From Phoronis australis (taxonomy: Eukaryota > Phoronida > Phoronidae), in the NCBI GenBank assembly GCA_002633005.1, contig NMRA01000131.1, positions 299,798 through 363,797 on the forward strand: 64,000 nucleotides of DNA, read 5' to 3'. Under the pieces are notes generated by a model. The model was not told the DNA's origin and made no database searches. It saw only the letters and a list, made by a program, of their open reading frames with translations. Numbering within the stretch: position 1 is the stretch's first letter; each line of letters begins with the position of its first letter. Below, piece by piece: positions 58,201 to 64,000 of the stretch. The translations under genes and the position numbers were made by a program.

Positions 58201-61200
58201 CTAAAGTCAAAGCTTGTGAATAAAGCACACGATTTGGATGTTATCAAAATACTTTAGGTCGACATAAAGCTTGTCTTTAAAGCAGGAGAAACAATCTGTG
58301 AATAGTGGTGCAGCCGCGCTTTGCTCTATTATGGCCGCACTTTCATTTCCGGTTAGCTTCGTTACAAAATAAAATCTACAATTTTGTAACGGCTCACCTG
58401 CGAGGATAGCTTACATTAATACTACTTGAAATTTCCTCCGTTCTCCCAAATGACTTATTGGCATGGGTTACTCTAGATTTTTGTTCAAGTTGGATGGCAG
58501 CTGGGAACTTAAAAATCGAAACCGCGACAACCAAAAGTTCAACAAAAATTACAGTCGTACGAGTAATGATAATTACACTTACTGTGCTTCGCTCGCATTT
58601 CCACATAGAAATCCAGATTCATTCAACCAATTGGCTGAAACAAAACATATGATTAGCGAGGAAGATATGGCTTGAGCGGGCAACCGTTAATGCATCGTCA
58701 CCCTACCCACGGCCTGGACTATTACGAATTGATGCATAATTATTTCTCACATGACCAGGAATGTGTTAGGACACAACTGGTTAATAACACCGGGTACGTA
58801 ACTTTTTATAGTTCATGGGCGAATCACAAAGTAAACTAGTGCAAAATAGAAATCCATACGCCTTACATTTTATCGTCTGCGAAACAAAAAAAAAACAAAC
58901 AAACGCGCGCCAACCAAATAATTCCGTGAAGGTGACAAGGTTTGACAAATCGATTGTCGCAACTGTACGTACTCCCAGTCGGAAGGACATACAAACAACT
59001 TCTTAAATGGACCCATCTTCGGCGGCGAATTCCATATCCACGCTCATTCAAACGGAGACGAAACCCAACTCAAGAAACGCAGTGATTGAGACTGTCTACA
59101 TGTACCTGTAGCTGTGCAAGGTCAATTCAGTACTCACGCGCGTGTAAGGCCTGCTGACTGCTATTTATAAACTTTTGGTAAAGGAGAATGCCACCCGATT
59201 TAATTAGTCTTATTTACCGTCTTAATCGGTCTATATCTACATCGCCTCTTATACGGTCGACCTCACCTTGCCGAGAGGTGGCGCGTTAACCTGTGAGGAA
59301 GGTGAACAGCGACGTCAGTGGTTGATCTGTAGCGTGAATGCCGCTATATTGCGATGCATCGTTCCCGCTTGTCCGAACTATGAAGCTGTGAAGAAAATGG
59401 GTATATTGTTTTTTTTTCGACTTTCTCGAGATCCCGAAATGCTTAGGAAGTGGCTCGCGGCAGTGAAGAATGAAAAGTACGCTGTTAATAGCAACTAGAG
59501 GCCGTGAAACATCTCTGTGTCTGTGGCTGGCATTTCGTCGACAGTGATTTCTCTGACAAATTCCGGCTTAGCAAAGAACTATCCATACGTTCCGTTGCCT
59601 GTATATGTTCACGGCGCCTCTCTAATATTTCTTGATCAGTGTATTACGGTTCGAACTGATAGCCTGTGAAACCTAACGATCCGACCCGTAAAGTCTTCGT
59701 CGGATGAGCTCTCAACTAAGTCGGGATTGCCATGTCAGTAGACGTTTATCATTCTGCGTTCTGTTTTAAAATGAATTATATTCTCACCCTAACGAATGCT
59801 TATATAAAACTGAAACAAATTCTGTCATTAGATAGAATTTGTAATGCCGTTGGGGTATTCGTGATTGCAAATGTTTTGAGAAGCCAGCAATGAATAAACC
59901 ACTGCGTTACCGGCTTCGGATGCAATAAAGGTAATTGACCGGGCACCGAGGCCGTGTTATGAGCGCATGCCAATTCAGTGTTTTCTGACAGAAAGCTGTT
60001 GTGAAACAATAAATCGATTTTATATGCAATGGTCACATGTTAGGAGATTCTTTATTTACAAAATAAGAGATATACAAATACATAATTCAAATTATTGTTA
60101 ATGTACAACCTTCAGCCTGACGGTTCTGTGGTAGGGGGACCTGACTTAGCGGCCCCCGACAAGTAAGTAGATTTTCAGTTTCGTGGCTAATTGACCTAAA
60201 TAATTATGTGCACAATATTTTTTAGCTCACTATTATAGTGTTTTCGTGACTTAAGCTGGTTTATGTTCGTGATGTCCAGTCCCGGCGGCCCTGATCTAGT
60301 GGTTCCGAGCCACTGGCGGGGAGTAACGAGAGTTTTGTGTGTTTAGAACTGAAAAAATTGCAAGTCTAAAAGTACAACACACAGCTATGTTCCCCCGTCT
60401 GCATTTCACGGAAGAATGAAATTTATCACCAAACAGGCCCAAACTCCCGCGATCCACGTTAAATTGGCCTACCGAACTCTGTAGGACTACGGTACGTTCA
60501 AATACCTATAAATCCGTAACAGTGAAATAAAGCAACACGTGTGTTCAAGAACTCAGTGTATTTGTAAGGGATTTACATCGGATTTTGATGATTTATTGGT
60601 GTTAAACGATGAATTCAAACGAGAAGTTGACGCCAGTAAGCGTGTTGGGAACGGCTGAATAGACTGCGTTCGAACCGATTACGTCACTGCGTTTCCCGTT
60701 AGGTGTCAGGTAAAACGACTGAACTTGCTGTTATTGAGTGGAACTACTCAATCTAAATTGATACAAAATAGATTGTTTTTTGGGTGGCATTCTTCTTTAA
60801 GTTTTAATATTACAACTTCAAAGACCATTTATTAGATTCTAACTTAAATATTGTTACGAAAGCTGAATGCAATTTGCAATTGTTAAGTTTAAAATAAAAC
60901 TATTAACAAAAAGTAACTGAGTTTACTTTACATTCCGCAACCGTGTTTTTACAAAAGCGGCGTTAAGTGGTTGAAAGTTTTAAACACGTCAACATTTTAG
61001 GCAAAATATCGCTTTTAAGATTCATGTGAGAGAAAGCAAATCAAATTTTGTCAAAATCCCTATGGATTTTGACGAAATTTCCAATAGGTTTTGCCCATGT
61101 TATAAACCTTAGACGAGTGTAGGATTCTCTGTTTACGTCTTCATAAAATAATTGCATATTGCTTCGTCATAGAACCTGGTAGGCTTTCGTTTAACGAGAA

Positions 61201-62221
61201 TCCAAAGCCTTTCGTGTGAAAAAATTATTGGCTGCACATTACTTGGGGCTATATGAGCGTTCGGCACCGTCTCCTTCTCTGATATCCATTGACAACAAGT
61301 TGAACAGGCATGACGTCGTGATTCTTATTACGTTCTGGACAGTGTGCGTAATTCTAGCGGATTTCCGTAAGAACAACCTACGTTAATTTCTCTGTGATTC
61401 ATGAGACTAATCTGACATCAGAAATATATGATACTTTAAACCTCACTGATAAATGCCCTGTAGCTATTCTGTAGCTATTCACAGAGATGAGATGCGTCAT
61501 CACTGGGAGGAGAAATTATTGTTCATTTAAACACGTTAGTTGCGACTCCCTAGCACAAATCAATGTAAGTGCATCATGAGCTATATTCATGGACTGGGTT
61601 GTTTCACACTTAGTCTATGCATTAGAAGCCTACTCGACAACCTTTTGCCGTCTGACAACCAAGAGTCCAGCGGGACGACGTCAGTTCAGTTTTTGTGGCC
61701 AGGAAGCGTGCCCCTTCCTTTACGCAAGGTTGTAGTCTAACTTTGGATTCACTTTCATTGTATATTCCATTTCTTGAAAATACGAAATCTTTCTATACTA
61801 TGTAACCATATACACTCCTCTGTCGTCAATGACGCAACAGTCTATACGACCTAGGTTCTTTTTCCTGTAGCTTAGGGTACCTACAAACTTGCATCCTTCA
61901 GTGCACCAGATAATAAACCCAATCTGTATAGTGATGCCATGTAGATGTACGTCAGTAAGTGGGAACCCGTCGTGTTATGGCGGATAAGTAAACGCTTATC
62001 TTAACATGGATTCAACTTACATATGTCCTGCGTGTAGTTATAGTACTCATCGTGGCTCGTGAAGTTGTAATCTGGACTTCGTAGGCATTTACTGCTTAGT
62101 GTTCCCATGTAAAGCTGGAGGCCAACCAAGGCAAATATGGAGAGAATGAAGATTGTAAGAATCATTACATCGCGGAGTCGAATGACTGCTTGCATCAATG
62201 CTCCGACGATGGTTTTCAACC
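29100..62221 (-). CDS. Voltage-gated sodium channel alpha subunit (Nav1 type), N-terminus missing
   Basis: Twenty exons on the minus strand, all with consistent phase, encode the channel from the domain I S4-S5 linker to the C-terminus. The four pore loops give the selectivity filter D (TQDYWEN), E (CGEWIES), K (TFKGWVE), A (TSAGWNN), the DEKA ring of Na+-selective bilaterian channels. Voltage sensors with repeated Arg every third residue are seen in domain III ([14 protein letters not shown]) and IV ([17 protein letters not shown]). The III-IV linker carries LFM followed by TEDQKKYY, the fast-inactivation gate. The C-terminus has an EF-like region and an IQ motif ([13 protein letters not shown]) for calmodulin. 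It would sit in the plasma membrane of excitable cells. Exons for the N-terminus and domain I S1-S4 (probably beyond 64,000) and for part of the domain I turret (between 56,186 and 62,020) were not found. Confidence 0.97.
31243..31513 (-). CDS. Nav exon: domain IV S1-S3
   Basis: Acceptor TTTATTTTAG, donor ATAATAA|GTACGA. Reads [38 protein letters not shown] and [15 protein letters not shown]. Confidence 0.95.
32642..32752 (-). CDS. Nav exon: III-IV linker, inactivation gate
   Basis: Starts after TATATATAC, an AC acceptor that keeps phase 0. Reads [18 protein letters not shown] then [19 protein letters not shown]; donor CCTAAC|GTGAGT. LFM takes the place of IFM (vertebrate) and MFM (insect). 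Confidence 0.93.
33111..33248 (-). CDS. Nav exon: domain III S6
   Basis: Acceptor ATATTGTAG. Reads [40 protein letters not shown] and NAQKNK. It then ends in AACAAG|ATAAGT, an AT-type donor that would be a normal U2 donor but for G to A at the first base. Confidence 0.93.
33536..33589 (-). CDS. Nav exon: domain III filter (Lys), 18 codons
   Basis: Acceptor AACTTCCAG, donor CAAAG|GTATTA. Reads [18 protein letters not shown]. Lys is the K of DEKA, the residue that separates Na+ from Ca2+ selectivity. Confidence 0.95.
33999..34259 (-). CDS. Nav exon: domain III S5 and turret
   Basis: Acceptor TTTGCTTCAG, donor CAAGTG|GTATGT. Reads [37 protein letters not shown], a turret with one N-glycosylation site (NYT), and [16 protein letters not shown] leading to the filter. 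Confidence 0.95.
35025..35147 (-). CDS. Nav exon: domain III S4
   Basis: Acceptor CTGTGGTAG, donor ATGCGG|GTTAGT. Reads [20 protein letters not shown] then [19 protein letters not shown]. The sensor Arg spacing is intact. The end coordinate may be off by one base. The upstream 5.9 kb intron holds the THAP/P-type element. Confidence 0.93.
36194..39699. mobile_element. 3.5 kb insertion in the THAP/P-type element, TGGGGCTATT ends
   Basis: Left end TGGGGCTATT and right end AATAGCCCCA are exact inverses. A second shared block (GTACTAGTGGTG) sits about 45 bp in on both sides. Aligning with the empty copy at 59,826-59,850 shows the join CAA|TTTG with no added bases, so the insertion left no clear target duplication. 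The interior has no recognised transposase. On the minus strand near 39.4-39.6 kb there is a short secreted-protein-like frame. Confidence 0.6.
39364..39603 (-). CDS. Unrecognised secreted-type first exon, possibly broken
   Basis: On the minus strand ATG at 39,601 opens [15 protein letters not shown], signal-peptide-like, but that frame stops at about 39,500. A neighbouring frame continues from a hydrophobic run (ALLLLISLV) into [33 protein letters not shown] and PFGDYTTLL, ending at a perfect donor TTG|GTAAGT. One frameshift would join signal and body. A minus-strand segment near 38,715 (after CTGTTACAG) could be a later exon but does not match in phase. I do not recognise the family. It lies inside the 3.5 kb insertion near its right end. 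Confidence 0.3.
40062..40096. repeat. GTAGGCGCAC short tandem repeat, three copies
   Basis: Ten-base unit repeated within the THAP/P-type element copy 1. Confidence 0.8.
41002..41175 (-). CDS. Nav exon: domain III S2 and S3
   Basis: Acceptor GTTATTGTAG, donor TTGTG|GTAGGT. Reads [37 protein letters not shown] and [11 protein letters not shown]. 58 codons, phase 0. Confidence 0.95.
41872..42098. mobile_element. Small MITE with AGRGGNGGATCTA-type ends
   Basis: Starts CAGAGGTGGATCTACAGG and ends TAGATCTGCCACT, imperfect inverses and related in sequence to hAT-type ends. The interior has the C/G-run pair GGGGGTTCACCCCC. Target duplication not clear. Lies in a sodium channel intron. Confidence 0.5.
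43161..43805 (-). CDS. Nav exon: end of domain II S6, II-III linker, domain III S1
   Basis: Acceptor TTATTGTAG, donor TCTCTG|GTATGT, 215 codons in one exon. Reads [17 protein letters not shown], a ~150-residue linker, a Cys-rich block ([13 protein letters not shown]), then [19 protein letters not shown]. The linker is short compared with vertebrate brain channels. Confidence 0.95.
44870..45053 (-). CDS. Nav exon: domain II pore loop (filter Glu) and S6
   Basis: Acceptor CAACTTTCAG, donor TTAGTG|GTATGT. Reads [35 protein letters not shown] (Glu = E of DEKA; the next ring Glu is kept) and [14 protein letters not shown]. Confidence 0.95.
45603..45778 (-). CDS. Nav exon: domain II S4 end, S4-S5 linker and S5
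   Basis: Acceptor TTCTTTTCAG. Reads [38 protein letters not shown] and FYEKNRHR. The donor that keeps frame with the next exon is CACAG|GTTTGT, a weak site. A better-looking GTAAGA 33 bp downstream breaks the frame. Confidence 0.9.
46943..47116 (-). CDS. Nav exon: domain II S2, S3 and start of S4
   Basis: Acceptor TTCCTACAG, donor AGACTT|GTGAGT. Reads [34 protein letters not shown] and [11 protein letters not shown]. 58 codons, phase 0. Confidence 0.95.
48157..48422 (-). CDS. Nav exon: end of I-II linker and domain II S1
   Basis: Reads [39 protein letters not shown] and S1 [17 protein letters not shown]; donor AACATA|GTAAGT. The acceptor (GATGAAG) has a weak pyrimidine tract but gives the right phase. 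Confidence 0.9.
49186..49289. repeat. AC dinucleotide microsatellite
   Basis: About 100 bp, mostly CA, with short interruptions (GGCACATATA, GTGCACACGCACGT). In the intron between the last I-II linker exon and domain II S1. Confidence 0.95.
49340..49455. repeat. Degenerate AGC/AGT/ATC trinucleotide array
   Basis: AGCAGCAGTAGTAGCAG, ATCATCACCATCAGCAGC and similar triplets over about 115 bp, close to the AC array, in the same intron. Confidence 0.85.
49625..49712 (-). CDS. Nav exon: I-II linker, short
   Basis: Acceptor GTCATTGCAG chosen because it keeps phase 0 with the previous exon; an upstream acceptor CTTGTAG does not. Reads [15 protein letters not shown] and NNLDVK; donor AAAAG|GTAATT. 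Confidence 0.65.
49825..50241 (-). CDS. Nav exon: I-II linker, Arg/Ser rich
   Basis: Acceptor CACGTAG, donor GAAAAT|GTAAGC, 139 codons. An Arg/Ser block ([18 protein letters not shown]) offers many basophilic kinase sites. [11 protein letters not shown] matches the conserved end of this linker in animal Nav channels. Confidence 0.85.
50482..50704 (-). CDS. Nav exon: I-II linker
   Basis: Reads [20 protein letters not shown] then [19 protein letters not shown] and [12 protein letters not shown]; donor AAGT|GTGAGT. Start chosen at GTAGCAG|T because it fits the incoming phase; other AGs nearby in the same phase are possible. Several RSMS/SHDS-type Ser sites could be phosphorylated. Confidence 0.7.
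50780..51115. repeat. 155-bp tandem duplication in a Nav intron
   Basis: Two head-to-tail units (anchor AAATCAGTAAGAAATAGGC at 50,929 and 51,084, exactly 155 bp apart). Each has CACTTGGCGAAATTNAC, GAAAAGACGA and a GATGACGAAGATGACGAATA run. A further unit lies at 51,930-52,150. Confidence 0.85.
51116..51929. other. Intronic stretch with no recognised exon
   Basis: A/T-rich with several CGAAAA and AAAATTC words. No motif recognised. Confidence 0.5.
51930..52150. repeat. Further unit of the 155-bp repeat
   Basis: Shares GCTCGGAGGAGCGA, AAAAGACGACG, GATGATG and AAATCAGTAAGAAATAGGC (52,072) with the pair at 50,780-51,115, separated from it by 0.8 kb. Confidence 0.8.
52151..54120. other. Intronic stretch with no recognised exon
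   Basis: Contains one ambiguous base at 53,753. The part at 53,520-53,870 (CGCCGCCATATTGG and an open frame on the plus strand) resembles the leader of a DNA transposon, but no domain was recognised. Confidence 0.4.
54133..54357. mobile_element. MITE with CATGCGCGCACCCAG termini
   Basis: The left end CATGCGCGCACCCAGCC and right end CTGGGTGCGCGCATG are exact inverses over 14 bases. ATTGAT before and ATTGTT after may be a 6-bp target duplication with one change. The interior matches 21,420-21,690 and the middle of the hAT-type MITEs. Lies in a sodium channel intron. Confidence 0.7.
54499..54590 (-). CDS. Nav exon: start of I-II linker
   Basis: Acceptor TTGTTTGCAG, donor CT|GTGAGT. Reads [18 protein letters not shown] then [12 protein letters not shown]. 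The helical start continues S6 as in other Nav channels. Confidence 0.8.
55406..55546 (-). CDS. Nav exon: domain I S6
   Basis: Acceptor ATATTACAG, donor CAGCC|GTAAGA. Reads [20 protein letters not shown] then [20 protein letters not shown]. Asn of S6 is conserved. 47 codons, phase 0 at both ends. Confidence 0.95.
56017..56185 (-). CDS. Nav exon: domain I pore loop (filter Asp)
   Basis: Acceptor GGATTTTAG, donor CTTG|GTAAGC. Reads [28 protein letters not shown], then [16 protein letters not shown]. Asp is the D of DEKA. The following Tyr is the aromatic found in tetrodotoxin-sensitive channels. It needs two bases from the exon before, while the known upstream exon leaves one, so an exon is missing between them. 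Confidence 0.95.
56186..59179. other. Sodium channel intron; a turret exon is expected but not found
   Basis: Reading phases show that at least one exon of length 3n+1 should lie between 56,186 and 62,020. I looked for the usual CGN..CPEGY-type turret sequence on the minus strand and did not find it. No repeat was recognised in this part. Confidence 0.5.
59180..60799 (+). mobile_element. THAP/P-type element copy 2 (uninterrupted)
   Basis: 1.62 kb element with inverted ends AAAGGAGAATGCCACCC and GGGTGGCATTCTTCTTT. It aligns throughout with both arms of copy 1. It carries a decayed THAP domain at 59,320-59,640 and no further transposase domain, so it is a deletion derivative. At 59,826-59,850 it shows the empty site of the 3.5 kb insertion in copy 1. 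Confidence 0.75.
59320..59640 (+). pseudogene. THAP zinc-finger domain remnant
   Basis: One frame reads [18 protein letters not shown], then [20 protein letters not shown], ending in a stop near 59,497. Another frame 20 bases on gives [12 protein letters not shown]. Together these are the C-x4-C, the FRLP-like loop, the invariant Trp and the C-x2-H of a THAP finger, the DNA-binding domain of P-element transposases and their host relatives. The join needs one frameshift. The transposase body is absent. Confidence 0.65.
60800..62020. other. Sodium channel intron, no recognised feature
   Basis: A/T-rich. No repeat or exon recognised. Confidence 0.5.
62021..62221 (-). CDS. Nav exon: domain I S4-S5 linker, S5, turret start
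   Basis: Acceptor CTATTCCAG, donor ATAT|GTAAGT. Reads [13 protein letters not shown]5 [20 protein letters not shown], and turret [20 protein letters not shown] with two possible N-glycosylation sites (NFT, NYT). Enters in phase 1 and leaves with one base. Confidence 0.95.
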
Positions 62222-64000
62222 CTGGAATAGAGCGGAAGCAATGACGCCAATTGTAGCATTAATGTACAAGCTAAAGCCAAACTGGAGAGAATCTGCGATG
62301 TTAAAGAACAATTTGTATATTTATATTGAATTATCAACGAGTAAGTCGTAAAAAGTCAACCCTCTTTCCAAAATCAAAGTCGTAATATTTTTGGTCAAAT
62401 TTAAAAAACCGGTATATCTAATTCAAGAAACTGTATTTGAATTTGCTGCGACTTTGATGCCAGTGACCTAGCAATTTGCCTTTATTGTTTGTATTTGAGA
62501 ATCAAATGAATGGAACTTTAATGATTTTGTGAAATTATACAGAACCTACGAGTAACTTTTACAAAAATATAATCGAACATGACCAATTCTGTAGCCACCA
62601 GTGCCACATTGCTTATATTCCTCAAGGGGAGACAACCCTCATTGTCTACCCTAATCAACTATCTAACTAGCAGCTTGGACCTCGCTGCGTGAATCTGGAA
62701 GAGATGCCCACGAGAAGCTTCCGCAGGCCCCTGACAAAAATGATTTCAAAAAGCTTAGGATTGATCCTATTCAACTTTAAGTGGCCAATGTAACAGCCTT
62801 TCTTACAACCCAATTCAACAGAAGGAGTATGCTATTACGAACAATACAGGTCGTGTCTGTCACCATGCTACCTTCCAATTGAAGGAAATGAGAATGTTTA
62901 ACAAGGACAATCCCAAGTCAGGATATACCACCATTGGGGATGTTAATGATGTCCTGTCCACATGTCATTGAGAGAGTTGTCCAAGATGGCGACTATCGTA
63001 ACATTAACTACAGTCGCCAGATATTCAGGATTAATGCACCAGGTCAATCTTATGCCAATTACAGACTTTGGATATAAAATTGACAATCCTTTTAACGGAC
63101 TGGTTAAAACAAAACATCCTGTCCTTTTCATTCTCAATTTCCATTGCCACCAAGAGGTTCATCGATAATGGAAGACTGCCTAATAGACGTTTGAGTAAAA
63201 CTGCAAACTTGCTCTGGAGCACGATGGTTCAAGGACATTATGGTTGTAACTTCAATTTTCAAAGCACATTCAACTACAGTTGCTTCAGTTTCCAAGGCCA
63301 GGCAATTACGTGTATCAGTACAACAGATCTGTAGTGTTAATAGGACCATTTCTAGGTACCCAAAGCGCGTGTGAGACGATAATGAGTACATCCCGGCACG
63401 CAGCAACAGCGTGGTATGTTGACTGACTTTTAAACAAAAGCAAACGACGGCCTAACTTATCTCACAGTCCGACTATATGAAAAGAAATTGGAGCGAAATT
63501 TTTGCCTCCCGAAACGTCACTTCCGGAGTAGACGACGAGTAATTAATTAAATTACGAAAAGCAGTGAATAAGTGAAAAATATGTCTGGGATAATCAACGA
63601 ACCTTTTTTTTGCTAAAAATGACATGAAAAAAGGTTGCCTTCGCCTTTAAAAGTTCTCCTCTGAGGTGTTTCATATCTGCGCATGTACGACCTTCAGTCA
63701 TATGACCAATCGTTTTTCATTTTGAAGGCTACTACAATACGCGAGTGGTTCCGGATGTCGAACAAGACTTACGAAAAACAGAAAAGCAAGTTGTTAAAAT
63801 GAAATTTGAGTAAAGCTTGGCTTACGTGAAACAAACAATACCGGTAATTGAAGTTAATATTAATAACTTAAATCAAAGTAATCACAATAAACAAAAATGT
63901 ACTGAATAACAGAAATTCAGACACTCACAAACAAGGGAGAAACACATGTGCTATTGTAGTTATCGCATGTGCCAATATGCGAAAAATATGACAAAACGTT
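62222..64000. other. Upstream intron of the sodium channel, no recognised exon
   Basis: No S1-S4 sequence of domain I was found on the minus strand, so the N-terminal exons probably lie beyond the window. The 62,640-63,350 part has several short open frames without motif. Confidence 0.5.

Overview
The window is animal nuclear DNA. It has short coding exons with GT-AG introns, SINEs, LINEs, hAT and P-type transposons, a four-domain voltage-gated sodium channel, and three runs of N from draft assembly. The channel has the DEKA selectivity filter of bilaterian Nav1 and an LFM inactivation motif, not the vertebrate IFM. I therefore read it as an invertebrate bilaterian, but cannot fix the phylum from the sequence alone.

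Region 1 (about 1-15,400) is a transposon graveyard. A Ty3/gypsy pol fragment of ordinary RT-RNaseH-integrase order (1-985) runs into a 4.2 kb DNA element (1010-5205), which itself holds hAT MITEs, a tRNA-like SINE and a decayed zinc-finger exon. A second Ty3/gypsy element follows (8.4-15.4 kb). It is laid out gag-protease-integrase with no RT in between, and is broken by a reversed LINE with a restriction-like endonuclease, a MITE, an inverted internal piece, a ~110 bp minisatellite and a 2.46 kb DNA transposon.

Region 2 (about 16,000-20,310, plus strand) is the 3' end of a host gene. Two homologous phase-1 exons encode acidic Asp-rich modules (core GIDNDCDG). A final exon gives a transmembrane helix and a short Asp-rich tail, and a poly(A) signal follows.

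Region 3 (about 20,600-28,400) is again repeats: MITEs, a clean hAT element with 8-bp target duplications, a Penelope-like fragment, microsatellites, and two 5'-truncated LINEs lying head to head.

Region 4 (29,100-62,221, minus strand) is the sodium channel alpha subunit. Twenty exons could be placed with consistent reading phase. They run from the domain I S4-S5 linker to the stop codon. The N-terminus, domain I S1-S4 and at least one exon of the domain I turret are not found. The intron before the inactivation-gate exon has AT-AC ends, in the same place as the AT-AC intron of vertebrate SCN genes. Introns carry two copies of a THAP/P-type element; one copy is split by a 3.5 kb insertion and the other shows the empty site.

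The only cellular genes with good support are the sodium channel and the Asp-rich membrane protein. Nothing in the sequence links them functionally.
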